From Struthio camelus (Eukaryota; Chordata; Aves; Struthioniformes; Struthionidae): 64,000 nt of DNA. Below, piece after piece: positions 12,101-24,100 of this stretch. Every line of letters begins with the position of its first letter. Position 1 is the first letter of the stretch. A program made the translations under genes and the position numbers. The stretch lies in the NCBI RefSeq assembly GCF_040807025.1, contig NC_090952.1, forward strand, positions 25,913,068-25,977,067, given 5' to 3'. Under the pieces are notes generated by a model. That model saw nothing but the letters and a program-made list of their open reading frames with translations. It did not search any database and was not told the DNA's origin.

Positions 12101-15100
12101 CTGGCATCCTGCCAGGGCAAAATCGTGCACCATCCCTCCCCCGGCAACACCTGCCCTTTCTGGAGGATCACAATGATGGGGGCAACTGTAGAGACTGGAG
12201 AAAAATTCCTCTGCTGCAGCAGAAGTGGCAGAACCGGGACGGCAGCCACTAAGGAGTTCAGAGAACTAGTTCATCTTTCTGACTCATTACTATCTATATT
12301 AAGGTTTTCCTTTAGGAGAGTCAAAAGGGCAGAGCAGCCCATTAGATGGCAGGACTAAGGGAGTTGAGCCATGCAAGGGAGCAGGGAGCCCTGACCCTGC
12401 CCCGCTGCCAATGTTCCCCCAGCCAGACACAGCTCGACAGCTTTGCCACCCACTCGCTCAGTGAAGGCGGGTGAGTCGTGGTCCTGGAGCTATCCCTGCT
12501 ACTCTCTGGGATGTGTAGACAAAAAGGGCTGTTCCTACCTCTGGCAGATGTGTGAGCTGGGCAAACCATGCTTTCACAGCTCGGCTGGGCATTTAGAACA
12601 GACAAAGCTCTTTCGTAAGGCTATGTCAGTGCAAGAACTGGCTGAGTGCTCAGAGTGGTCCTGAATTTATTTGTGTTTGAATTTTCCCTCTATTTCTTCC
12701 TAGTCTCCTCCCTGGTTTTCTTAGGGTCTTACACTGTTTTTGGTTAAAACTCTACCTTTCCTTGGTTTTCACTCATTTTATTCCTTCTGCCTAGCTCTGT
12801 ACCTCCATGTGCAAACTCCCCTAGGCTGGCCGGAGCAGGCAGATTTTCCAGTCTGCAGTAGTCCCAAGGGCTTTCAAGCTTAGGTACACAGCTCTCCATC
12901 CTCAGCTGGCCCCAGGGGCTCCTTTTGTCCAGATAGATAAACTCTCTGTGTGAGCAGCCAGGGCCGCTGCAGGAGCTAGCAGCCAGTGTGCCTCCCCTGC
13001 GTGGCTGGGGAGCTTGGACTGTCACTGCTGTCCCTTGTGCTGGGTTGTCTCGGTGCCCTGGGCTCCCGCATCGCGTGATGGCACCAGCACGTCTGCACTA
13101 TTTGGCAGAACCTGCGTTACGTGTCCTTCCTGCTCAAGCTCCACCTTGGGATTTGCGTGACTTCAGAAGCATCCAAAGAGAAGTCCCTTTTTGTGCCACC
13201 GCAATGCCGTTGTGCCTGGGTTTGGGTAGATTTCCATGTGACTTGTGTGGTCGGGAAACCTTCTTTCTGAACAGTTTTATAGAGTGGGATCACCCCTTGC
13301 AGGAACAGCCCAGACCTAACATGTCTGCCCTTTGTATGTGTGTTACCAGCTAGGGATGTGAAGGACATTCCTGTCCCCCCTGGCCAGTCGTTCACCTACA
13401 GCTGGAGGGTCACAAGCGAGGACGGGCCAACACAGGCGGATCCTCGCTGCCTCACCCGTTTCTACTACAGCTCCATCGACCCGACCCGAGACACAGCCTC
13501 AGGCCTGATCGGCCCCCTCTTGATCTGCTTTAAGAAATCCATGGATCAGAGGGGAAATCAGGTGGGTCCTTCCAGGTGTGGCAGAGAGCAAGCATCTCAT
13601 TTCCTCTCGGAAGTGGATGCTTTGTCACCTTAACTGCCAGGCTGCAAAGCTGGAATAAGTGCGGTGGGTGGAATGTTTTGGTAAAACCAAACTTGCTTGT
13701 AGTTCCTCTTCCTGCCCTCTTCAACCTCATCCTCAGTTCCAGTCCCCCTGCCTTCCCCATCTTCCCTCCCATGCTCCCTTCTCTCCAAATGTGGACCTAA
13801 CCCCTCTGAAAGAGCAGTAAACCAGTTGACATCCACCCAGCGGTCACACTGGGACCTGTGGGCCTCTCTGATCAGACCAGGAATTACTCCTTCCCTCTCT
13901 GCCTCCCAGATGATGTCGGATGAGACGAGGTTGGTGTTGTTTTCGGTCTTTGATGAGAATCGCAGCTGGTACCTGGCGGAGAACATCCAGCGGTTCTGCA
14001 CCGACCCAGCCCATGTGGACACACAGGACCCCCAGTTCTACGCCTCCAATGTGATGCACAGTGAGTGCCTGAGCCAGGGTGTCCACAAAAACCTCCATCT
14101 CTGCTCCAGGGCACAGGTGTCTCTCCACTTTGAGGGCAGGTGATGAACCGAAGCCCCACACACTTGCCCAGGCTACCCCTTATGCGCAGGGAACATGCAG
14201 CAGCACAGCAACCACGGGAGAGCTGAGTCCTGCTGAAATATTTCACCCCCCTCTCTCTTCCAGCTATTAACGGCTTTGTCTTTGACAACCTCCAACTGAA
14301 CCTCTGCCTAAATGAAGTTGTGTACTGGTATGTCCTAAGTGTTGGGGCCCAGACAGATTTCCTCTCTGTCTTCTTCACTGGAAACACATTCAAACGCAAC
14401 ATGGTCTTTGAGGACGTGCTCACCCTTTTCCCATTTTCTGGAGAAACTGTCTTCATGAGCTTGGAAAAGCCAGGTTGGTAACACAGGCTGCTCTATAAAC
14501 CTACGGGCTGGGTGTCATAGCAGAGATAAGTGAGCATCTTCAGTCACGGTGATGCTGGGCTCTAGTGCCCGATCGTGTTTCAGCAGCCCTGAGAGCAGAG
14601 GATGCACAATAGATGTGATGATGAAATGGCGAAATGGCAAAGTGAAAGGTGCTGATTAAAATCCCTCCAAAGTTTACGTCAAAAAAATGGCTTGAATTAG
14701 TGTGTTTGACTTCATAATTAGAGTGAGTTAAGGACACATACAGTGTCAAGCCAATAAACTGGCTGCAGTAACGTGAGCCCCATGGACCTTGCGCCTGCAT
14801 GCCCTTGGCTTGGAGACTGGAGACTGAAGGGAGCAGCAGTGCTGTCCTCGCCGTGGGTTCAGCACGGCTTGTGGCTGGGTTGCAAAAACTGATGCGCCAG
14901 TCATGTGTCTAATCATTTCTAAGCCCTCTGCCCCATGGCTGTGGGTCCTAGCACCCAGCTGATGATGAATCTCAACATGCCTTATTCAGGGGCTTGCTGT
15001 CAAAGACAGGAGCTTCAGCCATGGAGGGTGGCAGAAGGACTGCCGAGGACAGCACGAGCAAGGGACTTGATGCTCCTGTGCCCCAAAGGGCTGGGGGCAC

Positions 15101-18100
15101 CACAGTGCTACAGCCTGTCTCTCCCCACCTACCCTGAGAAAACAGGGCCCTGCCCTAAGGGTAATACTGATGCTCACCATAGGCTGTAGCCTTGGGAAGG
15201 CTTGGGATAGCTGCTGCTGAGCCAAGCTGACATGGTTTCTAGACACCCTAGACAGTTTTCTAAATCCCAGCCAAACATTTCATCCGTTTGAGCTCTGATT
15301 TTGCTTGCTTTGCTAAGCAAAGCAAGCAGCTCCTCTAGCAGGAGAGGACAGCTCACTCCAGCGTCAGAGTCTGGTTATTGCATCCCTCCTCATCCGCTCT
15401 TGCTGCCTGCAGAAGAGGCACTATGGGGAGCAAATGCGTGCTGGGGACGTGAGCAAGAGGCTGAGTATTCATTTCATTTTCCCTGAGTGGGAGAGACATG
15501 ATGACTGAGTCTGGGAGAGAGGTGTATTTGACAGCATGAGCATGTCTTTGGGGGTGGATGATGGTGATTACCCTGCTGCTGGGAATAAGTCTGGAAGCAC
15601 TGCGGATTCTCACTGCATTAACTGGTTCTTGCCAAGCTGTTGCTGAGGCCTTGCAGGTGCACATAGCTCGCTAGCTCTGTCAGGAAACGCTGACCCCGCT
15701 AATGTTATTTGTCAGGATCAGTTCTAATGTTGCCAACAACCCTGATATCTTGTGAGTCTGGGTGGAAAATATTTTAGGGACTATGAAAACATGAAATCAC
15801 TAGCATGAATTGCAGGCTGCCTTAAAATACAGGATGTGCTAGCAAGGGAATGCCGTGGGGGTGGCGGCTCTCCTGATTTCCCAGTGCGATGGGCTGATGA
15901 TGTCCTCTTGTCCTTTCCTGAGACAGGCATCTGGATGCTGGGGTGCCTGAATCCTGATTTCAGAGACCGAGGAATGCACGCTAAGTTCACAGTCTCTCAG
16001 TGCCAGTCTGAACAATATTTGGATGGGGAAGGTTATGTGGACTACGAGGAAGAGGACACCTTTGACTTACAACCCAGGGGCTTCTCTAAGAGAAAGAGGT
16101 GGCACAGGCCATGTGTGAATAAGCAACCAAACAATGTCACTTCTTCCAACAGTGAAGCAGAGAAGCCAAGATTGTGCTTAACAAAACCCAGGCACGGGGC
16201 CCTGCTGAGCAATGGCAGTAATTCTGATCCTCCTTCAAATGGCACATCAATGTTTTCAGGAACAATCCCACATCCAGCTGATACCTCCATGTCCTCTTTG
16301 CCAGAGACAAACTATGACCCAGTGTCTTATGAATCCTTCCTGGAAGATGAAGAAGAATTATCAAAAGCCATCAGCCAGGATCAAGGATTTGGGGATCGGC
16401 CACCTGGAGAAAGCTCAGCGAGTGTCAATGAAAGGGTCCATGGTACTGCAAGCTCAGAAACAGGTCAGCGACGTCTGCACCAGGCCACATCAACTCCAGA
16501 AGATGCTCTGGTAGGAGAGAAGGTGACAAAAAACTCAGAATTGCAGAGTCCAGTAAAAGGGATGATGATCCAGTCTGCTAGTACATTACAGAGCCTGGAA
16601 ACAGAGCCTCAAAGGACTATTCAGTCTGGAGAGCGAAAGCAGTCACATGCAATGGGCTCGTGGGAAACAATTTCTTTTGCTGCTAGCAAAGCTCCTCTTC
16701 TAGAGAACGGGAGCTCATTTCATCTGAATGACCTGGAGCATAATTTGGGACTTCAAGGCATGTCTTCACAAGGTGCTGAAGACGAGTCGCTAAGAGGGGC
16801 TGATAAAGTATCCTTAAATCTATACCATCCAAGGGAAACAATCAATACAGAACCGACCTTAAGCACTGACAGTAATTCGTCTTTCACACTGGATAATCCT
16901 TCAGCATCTTCAGACAAAAGAGAAGACAACAGGACATCTCAAGCTATAGTTCAGAGTCACACTGAAGGAAGCAGTCATTCTTCAAACATGCTACATGCTA
17001 GGCTAGAAAAAAGACCTCATGAAGTGGTTTCACAAGGCTTTTCTGAAGGTTTTGAAGTGGAGAATGGTTCTTTGTCAGATGCGGGACCCAGCAAATCTGT
17101 ACAAGGTCAAATATTCCCAGGCGAGAATAACTCTTTGCCTGCAAAAATTGGCACAGATCTAGAAGATGGTGAATCTGCCAAAGACGTAAGCCCTCTGGAA
17201 AATGCCTTTGTGCACAGCAATGACCTTGAGCCTTCCCGTTATATCATGACAGAAGAGACAGATGAATTGATTCTGGAGGCAGTTTTTCAAGATGCTGTAG
17301 CAGCCAAGGGGTTGCCAGAGGTGGACAGTCGTGCCTTTCCCAAATCAAATGTCCTGGCCAATGAAACGAGGCAGCCACAAAATGCTTTATTAAAAAGCCA
17401 GGAGAGGTTTAAACACAGAGCTCCAGCCCTGAGCTTGGGTGGCCCTGATCTGAGGCACCGACAAACCAGGTCAGCGGAGAGCGAGGGGAAGGCTCCTATG
17501 CCAGGGACAGTGCCTCGGCCTGAGGCAGGAGGGTTGATGCGTGGTCCCGGTCTTCCAAAAGCCAGTTCACCTGGCAGCAAGGAACCCCTCTCCGAGGATA
17601 ACAAAGTGGATCAGGATCTGTCTGGTCAGACCCCAGAGACGCCGCATCTTGAGAGGCGGTTGAACCCAGGCAGGGATGCCCAGAGCAGCAGCAAGGGGGC
17701 TCAGCCCCATGGGAGCTCCTTCCCTGGGCTGGGAACACCAAAGAACAAGAAGGCGACTGCTGCCACCAGCTCAGAAATGAAGGCTGTCAATGTGGCTAGA
17801 GACCTGGCCTCAAACTGGGATCCAGTCCCTGCTGGGGCAATTGAGCACACTGTGGGTATGGAGAGCCCAGCTTTAGCTGAGTGGCAGCAGGGCAGAGATG
17901 CAGTCTGGAGGGCTCCTTGGAGAGAGCAGGCTCAGAATAGAAGCCTAATGGAGGAGGAGACAAACTCTGTGGAGCAGACAGGTCAGGAAAGGACCTGGTT
18001 CAGTCCCCAGCCTCGTCAGCTTGAGACCAATGCTGAGAAGGACCATGTGCCCGGGAGCACGTCTGGGCAAAGCCCAGCAGAAATCCCTATGAAACTGGCC

Positions 18101-21100
18101 TCTGAGAAGAACTATTCCCTGCCCCCAGGTGACCCCACTCTTAACCACAGTGCTATTGAGAAATCACACAAATATGCACCAGCTAGTTCAGATGCACGGC
18201 AGGTGCTTGGAGGGGAAGATGTCCTCAGACAGGCTGGGAAGAGAGAGGGCCAGGGCCTGGGAGATCCTGAGGGGGATGAGGAAAGCAGCAGCCCAGCTGG
18301 GAAGAGCCGTGCCCCAGACCATCTGGAGAGCTTGGTTCTAAACAACAGGACTGGTTCCAGCACCTCAAGGCCAAAGATTGACAAGCCAGAATATGATGAA
18401 TATGGTGACACGGAGCAGACCATGGAGGACTTTGACATCTACGGGGAAGAGGAGCATGATCCACGCTCTTTCCAGGGGGAGATCAGGCAGTATTTCATTG
18501 CAGCGGTCGAGGTGATGTGGGAATATGGGAATCAGAGACCCCAGCACTTCCTGAAAGCCATGTAAGTGCCACCAGCGCCTGCGCATTCCCCTAGTACTGC
18601 ATGGCATGGCTTGATGTGCGAGTTGGTGGCTCCTGGCAGGTGGGATCACAGGTCTGTGGGCAATGCGACTGGTGGAAGGATGCTCCCAGAGCCATCTCTC
18701 CACCTGGAGATTTTTGTATCTCTTGACCTTGAGCTTCCTTGCAAATGGATCATAGATCCTCGAGGGTCTGCCCAGCAGCCCTGCTTTGTTGGTGAATGAG
18801 ATCTGCCCCATTCACTCCCACAAATCGCTCAGCTTTCCAGCCACCTCAAGGGCTGTCCCTGGGCAACCATGAGAGCAGTCTGGTGGCTCCTGCCTGGAGC
18901 ATGCAGTCAAGGCTTTGGGGGAGCCCACATGTTTAGGCCATCACCAATGATTCTCTTAAGTGCTCCTGGAGGAGGAAGCAGGCCCAGAGCTGTGCAGGAC
19001 ACTGGGGTGCAGGCTTTGCATGGGTGCACGTGGCTGCACCCTGGTGTCCCACACAAGCCCTGCCGTGGTTGCCCTCCCTCAAGGGGAGTGTGCCAACTTG
19101 CATAACCACCCTTGTCCCTGCAGAGATCCTTTGGGTGGCAGGAGGAAGCCTTACCGACAGTACCGCAAGGTGGTTTTCCGAGAGTACTTGGACAACTCCT
19201 TCACTCAGCCGCTGATGCGCGGAGAGCTGGACGAGCACTTGGGCATCCTTGGGCCGTACATCAGGGCAGAAGTTGAAGATGTCATCATGGTGAATTGAAA
19301 GTCCTCTTTCCCTACAAAACATGAAAGCCCCCCCCTTGCTGCCTCTGCTCAGCCAGAGCTAGCACTGAGGTGGGCCTGTGGGCTCTGTGGTTCCTGTGGT
19401 GCCCTATTGGCACCCTGTGTGGCACATGGATGGCACCAAGTCAGGACCACCATTCAGAGGAACTTCAGCAGCCAGAGAAATGGGCCAACAGGAACCTTGG
19501 GGTCTTCAGCAAAGGCAATTGCAAAGCCCTGTGTTTAAGACAGACCCATCCCCTGCAGCAGCACAGCCCAGGCAGCTCCTGGGCTCTGCCACTTTTTGGG
19601 GAAAGGGATTGAGAAAAGGGGATTGAGCCAAGCAAGGTTCAGCACAGCTCCTTCAGGGTCCCTGCGCGAGAGCAGGCTCTGGCACCACTTACCATCAGAG
19701 GTCCTTCAGCATCAACCCAAGGACAAGATGAAGGGCCCCTGACTAGGCTCAGGACTCGTATACCTGAAGAAGTTGCCCATTTTTCACTGAAATCTTTCCC
19801 AGGAACGATTTAGCACCTCTGGGCTGCAGAGAGAGTTAGTGTAGCTGACCGTGGCTCAGCTCTGCTGGGCTCACATGAAGCGGGGAGAGAGCCTCATCCT
19901 GCTGATATGTCTGGGACACACTTTCCTCTGAGGACCACACCACACAGATCCAGATCAGAGTTCAGTGGGGCTCGGCCGAGGCATGGGGCCCAAATGTGGG
20001 TCTGGGCACCAGGGGCATGGCTGCCTCCTTCCCACCAGCTGGTTGGGACTGGATCTGAGCCCTGCCCTGGGGTCCAGAGCTCTCTAAGAGCTGTGTCTAG
20101 CCCTGTCCCACACTCCTTTAGCTTCATTTCCCTTTGGTGCAGGTTACATTCAAGAATCTGGCCTCACGGCCCTTCTCCTTCCACTCCACGCTGCAAGCCT
20201 ATGAGGAGACGCACAGCGCGACGCAGGGACAGGAGGCAGTGCAGCCTGGCGAGCTCCGGCAGTACTCCTGGAAAGTCCTGCCCCAGATGGCACCCACCAC
20301 CCAGGAGTTCGACTGCAAGGCTTGGGCTTACTTCTCCAACATGGACCTGGTGGGTGGGAACCCGTGCTGTGGGGCAGGTCTGGGTTTGCCATGAACAGCT
20401 TGCAGCACGCCTGTGAGTCTGGCAGTGTGGGGGGGGAGGGTCACGGCTTTTCCTATGGTGGTGTGCTCAAAGCAGCCCTTGGCAATGCGGATTCTCAGGT
20501 GTCTAATGCAGTGATGAACACACGTTGCTGCTCTCTCTTCCCATTCCCCTGTTTGGGTTTCTCCCCTTTTCCTAGTTGTGAATTTTTATGAGACTTGTAG
20601 GAAATGAGCATTCTTGAGCCCATTTCCCCTCTGCCAAATGTGGTTGAATTTGGCCCTTGGGTTCCAATATTAGTAGGGCAGGCACTGTTGGAGAGTTGGA
20701 CAGATGCACAGACACCACTTCCTCTGAAAGCAGGCAGAAACACTCACCATGCAGCCCTTCTTAGCTGGCAACAGAAAGGGATCCCCCAGTGAAGCCCAGT
20801 GTGTCCCTGACACCCTGCTCATGCCAGGCCCTGTACATGGAACAGTTGTGGTGGGAGCCAGGACACAGAGAGGGCCACCGCTTTCCCCAGCGTTGTGCCA
20901 GCTCACTGACATCAACACTACCTCCCCCTCTGAGGCAAACCTGTCTTTCCCCGGCTTCCTGGCAGGAGAAGGATCTGCACTCTGGCCTCATTGGGCCACT
21001 GATCATCTGCCGCCGTGGGGTACTGAACTTCGTTTTCAGGCGGCAGCTGGCCGTGCAGGAGTTCTCCCTGCTCTTCACCATCTTTGATGAGACCAAAAGC

Positions 21101-24100
21101 TGGTACTTCCAGGAGAACATGGAGAGGAACTGCCGCCCACCTTGCCTCATCCAGCAGGACAACCCTGACTTTAAGAGAAACCATTCCTTCCATGGTGAGG
21201 ATCTTTCCCCTTTCCCCTTCCCCTCTCATCCCAGGATCTGTGCTGGGCTGGGAAAGTAGTTGGCCAACTCCCATCAGAGGCCCCAAGCTGCCCCATGAGA
21301 TGGCCATTCCTGACTGCTACCTTCCCCCCAGCCATCAACGGCTACGTGAGGGACTCGCTGCCTGGGCTGGTGATGGCTCAGCAGCAGCGGGTCCGATGGC
21401 ACCTCCTGAACATGGGCAGCACAGAGGATATCCACTCCGTCCATTTCCACGGGCAGCTGTTCAGCGTCAGGACTAACCAGGAGTATCGCATGGGAGTCTA
21501 CAACCTCTATCCCGGTGAGATGCAGTGCGGGAACTGGGCAGTTACTGTGCACACCTGGGCTGCAATGGCTTCATGGCTGTGCCCGTTAGAGTGTGCCAAG
21601 CCTGGTGAGGCAGAGCTAGGATGGGGAACTGGGTCTTGAAGAGTCTAGCTCTGTATTTGCACAGTGCTTGGCACCATGGCATCCCATTACGGCTGGTAAC
21701 TGCCTTTTGCTCTGCTCTCCATTCTCGGCCAGGTGTCTTTGGGACGGTGGAGATGTGGCCCTCACACGCCGGGATCTGGCGGGTGGAGTGCAAAGTGGGA
21801 GAGCATCAGCAAGCTGGGATGAGCGCCCTCTTCCTTGTGTACAACCTGAGTGAGTGACTCCATTCGTGCCCTGCTTGCTGGCTTGGCCTTGGCCAGGGAG
21901 CAGTGGCAGAGGGGACAGGGTGGCACAGGGGCTGGAGCACCACAACACAGCACATTTTTGAGAGACACTCAGGCTCCCGGTCACCCAGGGCTCTCGGTGT
22001 TTCCCCTGGGAAATCTTGTACTCTGTTCATTCCAGAATCAACACATTTCTCCCTCACTTTGACTAAACATTGGGAGGAATGGCTTTTGAGACCAATATTT
22101 TGTCTCACACAATGACAGCATCTCTCCTCTTCCTAAAGGAGCATTAAATGTCAGCCAGAAAATGTTCCAGAAGTTAAAAATATGTTTAAGATTTCAAATT
22201 CACATTTTCCCCAGAAGTGTTTGCCACATGGCAATGATGCCAAAACGTGGCATCTCTAAAAATAACGGTTATTGTAAGAGAGAAACAGCCCAGTGCTCAG
22301 CAGACCGGAAGAGAGATATTGAAAGACAAGAGTGTCAGGCAAGCTTTCCTTTAACAACGTGATATTTGTTTTTAAAAGATGCTGCCTAGCAACAAACAGG
22401 CCCAGGAGCAAGACATGGGTATAAGAGACACTTGTCAGCATAGCTGGGAGATGAGGACGTGGGCATGGGAGATCAGGGTCATGGGGACAGGAGAACGCAG
22501 CACCAGCACGGCGAGAGGCTGCTGTGGCTGAGGCTGGGAACCCTCTGCTGCTGGTGTTGGGGTCACGAGCCAGAACTTACAGCACCCCTAAAAGGCAGGG
22601 GTGGATGGGGAGGCATCCCTGTCCATGCATGGTGCAGGACAAACAGGTCTAGGGGGCTTGAGACACCTGCCCTGAGCCTGGAGGCTGCTCACCAGCTCAG
22701 GCTTTTCTTTCAAAAGCCTCATTATCTAATGAACTCTCCCTGGTTTTCCCCTTCTCTCTCCTCATTTGGCTGCAGACTGCCAGAGTGCCCTCGGCCTGGC
22801 CTCTGGCCACATTGCAGACTCTCAGATCACAGCTTCGGGGCAGTATGGTGAGTATGGGGGTGCTGCAGCAAGGAAGAAGGCTCAGCTTGGGGCAGGTTCA
22901 GCCAACACAACTCAGGTGATTTCTCTAGCCAAGGTCCTATTACACTGGGATCCCTGGGAGGGTCATTCTCCTATCTGTGCCCATCTCAGGATCCCCCTTG
23001 GGACCTGGAGGTCCCTTCCTGCTTGCCTGGTCCATCATGTCAGGGCCCTGCACATGGCTACTAACCCCCAGGCAGGCAGCAATCCTCAGGCCCTGTTGCT
23101 AGGTGTGAGAATGCCTTAGCTCCTACTCCTCTATGGATGAATTTCTCACCGCCTAAGGCCAGACAGTGCCAGGGAGCGAGCTGGGGCCAGCAGCACCCTC
23201 ATATCTCCCCTGTGTGCTCTCCTCATAGGGCAGTGGGCCCCTCATTTGGCCAGGCTGGATAACACCGGTTCCATCAATGCTTGGAGCACCAGCGGCAGCA
23301 ACGCCTGGATCCAGGTAAGAGCTGCTGCAGCTGGAGGCACTGCTGGGGGCATAGCGAGGCATGCTTGTGGCCGACAGGCTGTGCAGAAGGACCGGACACA
23401 TGGCTATTGTTTCCTCAGCAAAGTCCTGCTGTTTCCCTGCTCTCCCTTTGGGGAATGGGGCTTTGCTGTTAATAGTTAAGCTCCTAATGACAGTCCATCA
23501 TTAGGCCAGCCTGGCCAACGGACCTATCCTCAGTGCAGCAGAGGAAAAGCCCCAATGGTCCAGCTGCAGCAGAGGAGCATGCCAAGATCCCCCTAAGGAC
23601 AAATGAGAATAGCTCCTCTCTAAGAAAGAGCTCTCCCCTGTCCTCGCTCAGCTATTGGTTGACTTGTGCCCTTATGAATGGCCATTTAAACTAGTTTCAT
23701 AACCTGTGCTCAGTTATATCATGAGCGAGTGAGCTCCACGGCTTTATGATGCATTGCCTGAACCTGAGTTGTGTTTTCCTTTAGAAATTAATCCCTGTGT
23801 TTCGTTCTCAGGTGGACCTTTTGCATCTCATGATTATTCATGGCATAAAAACTCAAGGGGCCCGACAAAAGTTCTCCAGTCTCTACATCTCCCAGTTTGT
23901 TGTCTTCTACAGCCTTGACAGGCAAAGGTGGAGGAAATACAAGGGGAACACTACCAGCACCCAGATGGTGAGATGAGCAGGCCTTGAGAAAGATGGTGTC
24001 TTCCCAGAATGGGCGTCCTGGGTGATTAGCGCTGGGAAGCTCTGTGCATGGGGTTTAGATATCCCTGAGCCCTGGAGATGTTTAAGTAGGGCAGGAAGAG

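Noticed and set aside
15836-15926. In-frame extension upstream of F8 exon 14
   Set aside because: Open by chance. Homology starts at GIWMLGC right after a good acceptor, and human exon 14 starts at the same residue.
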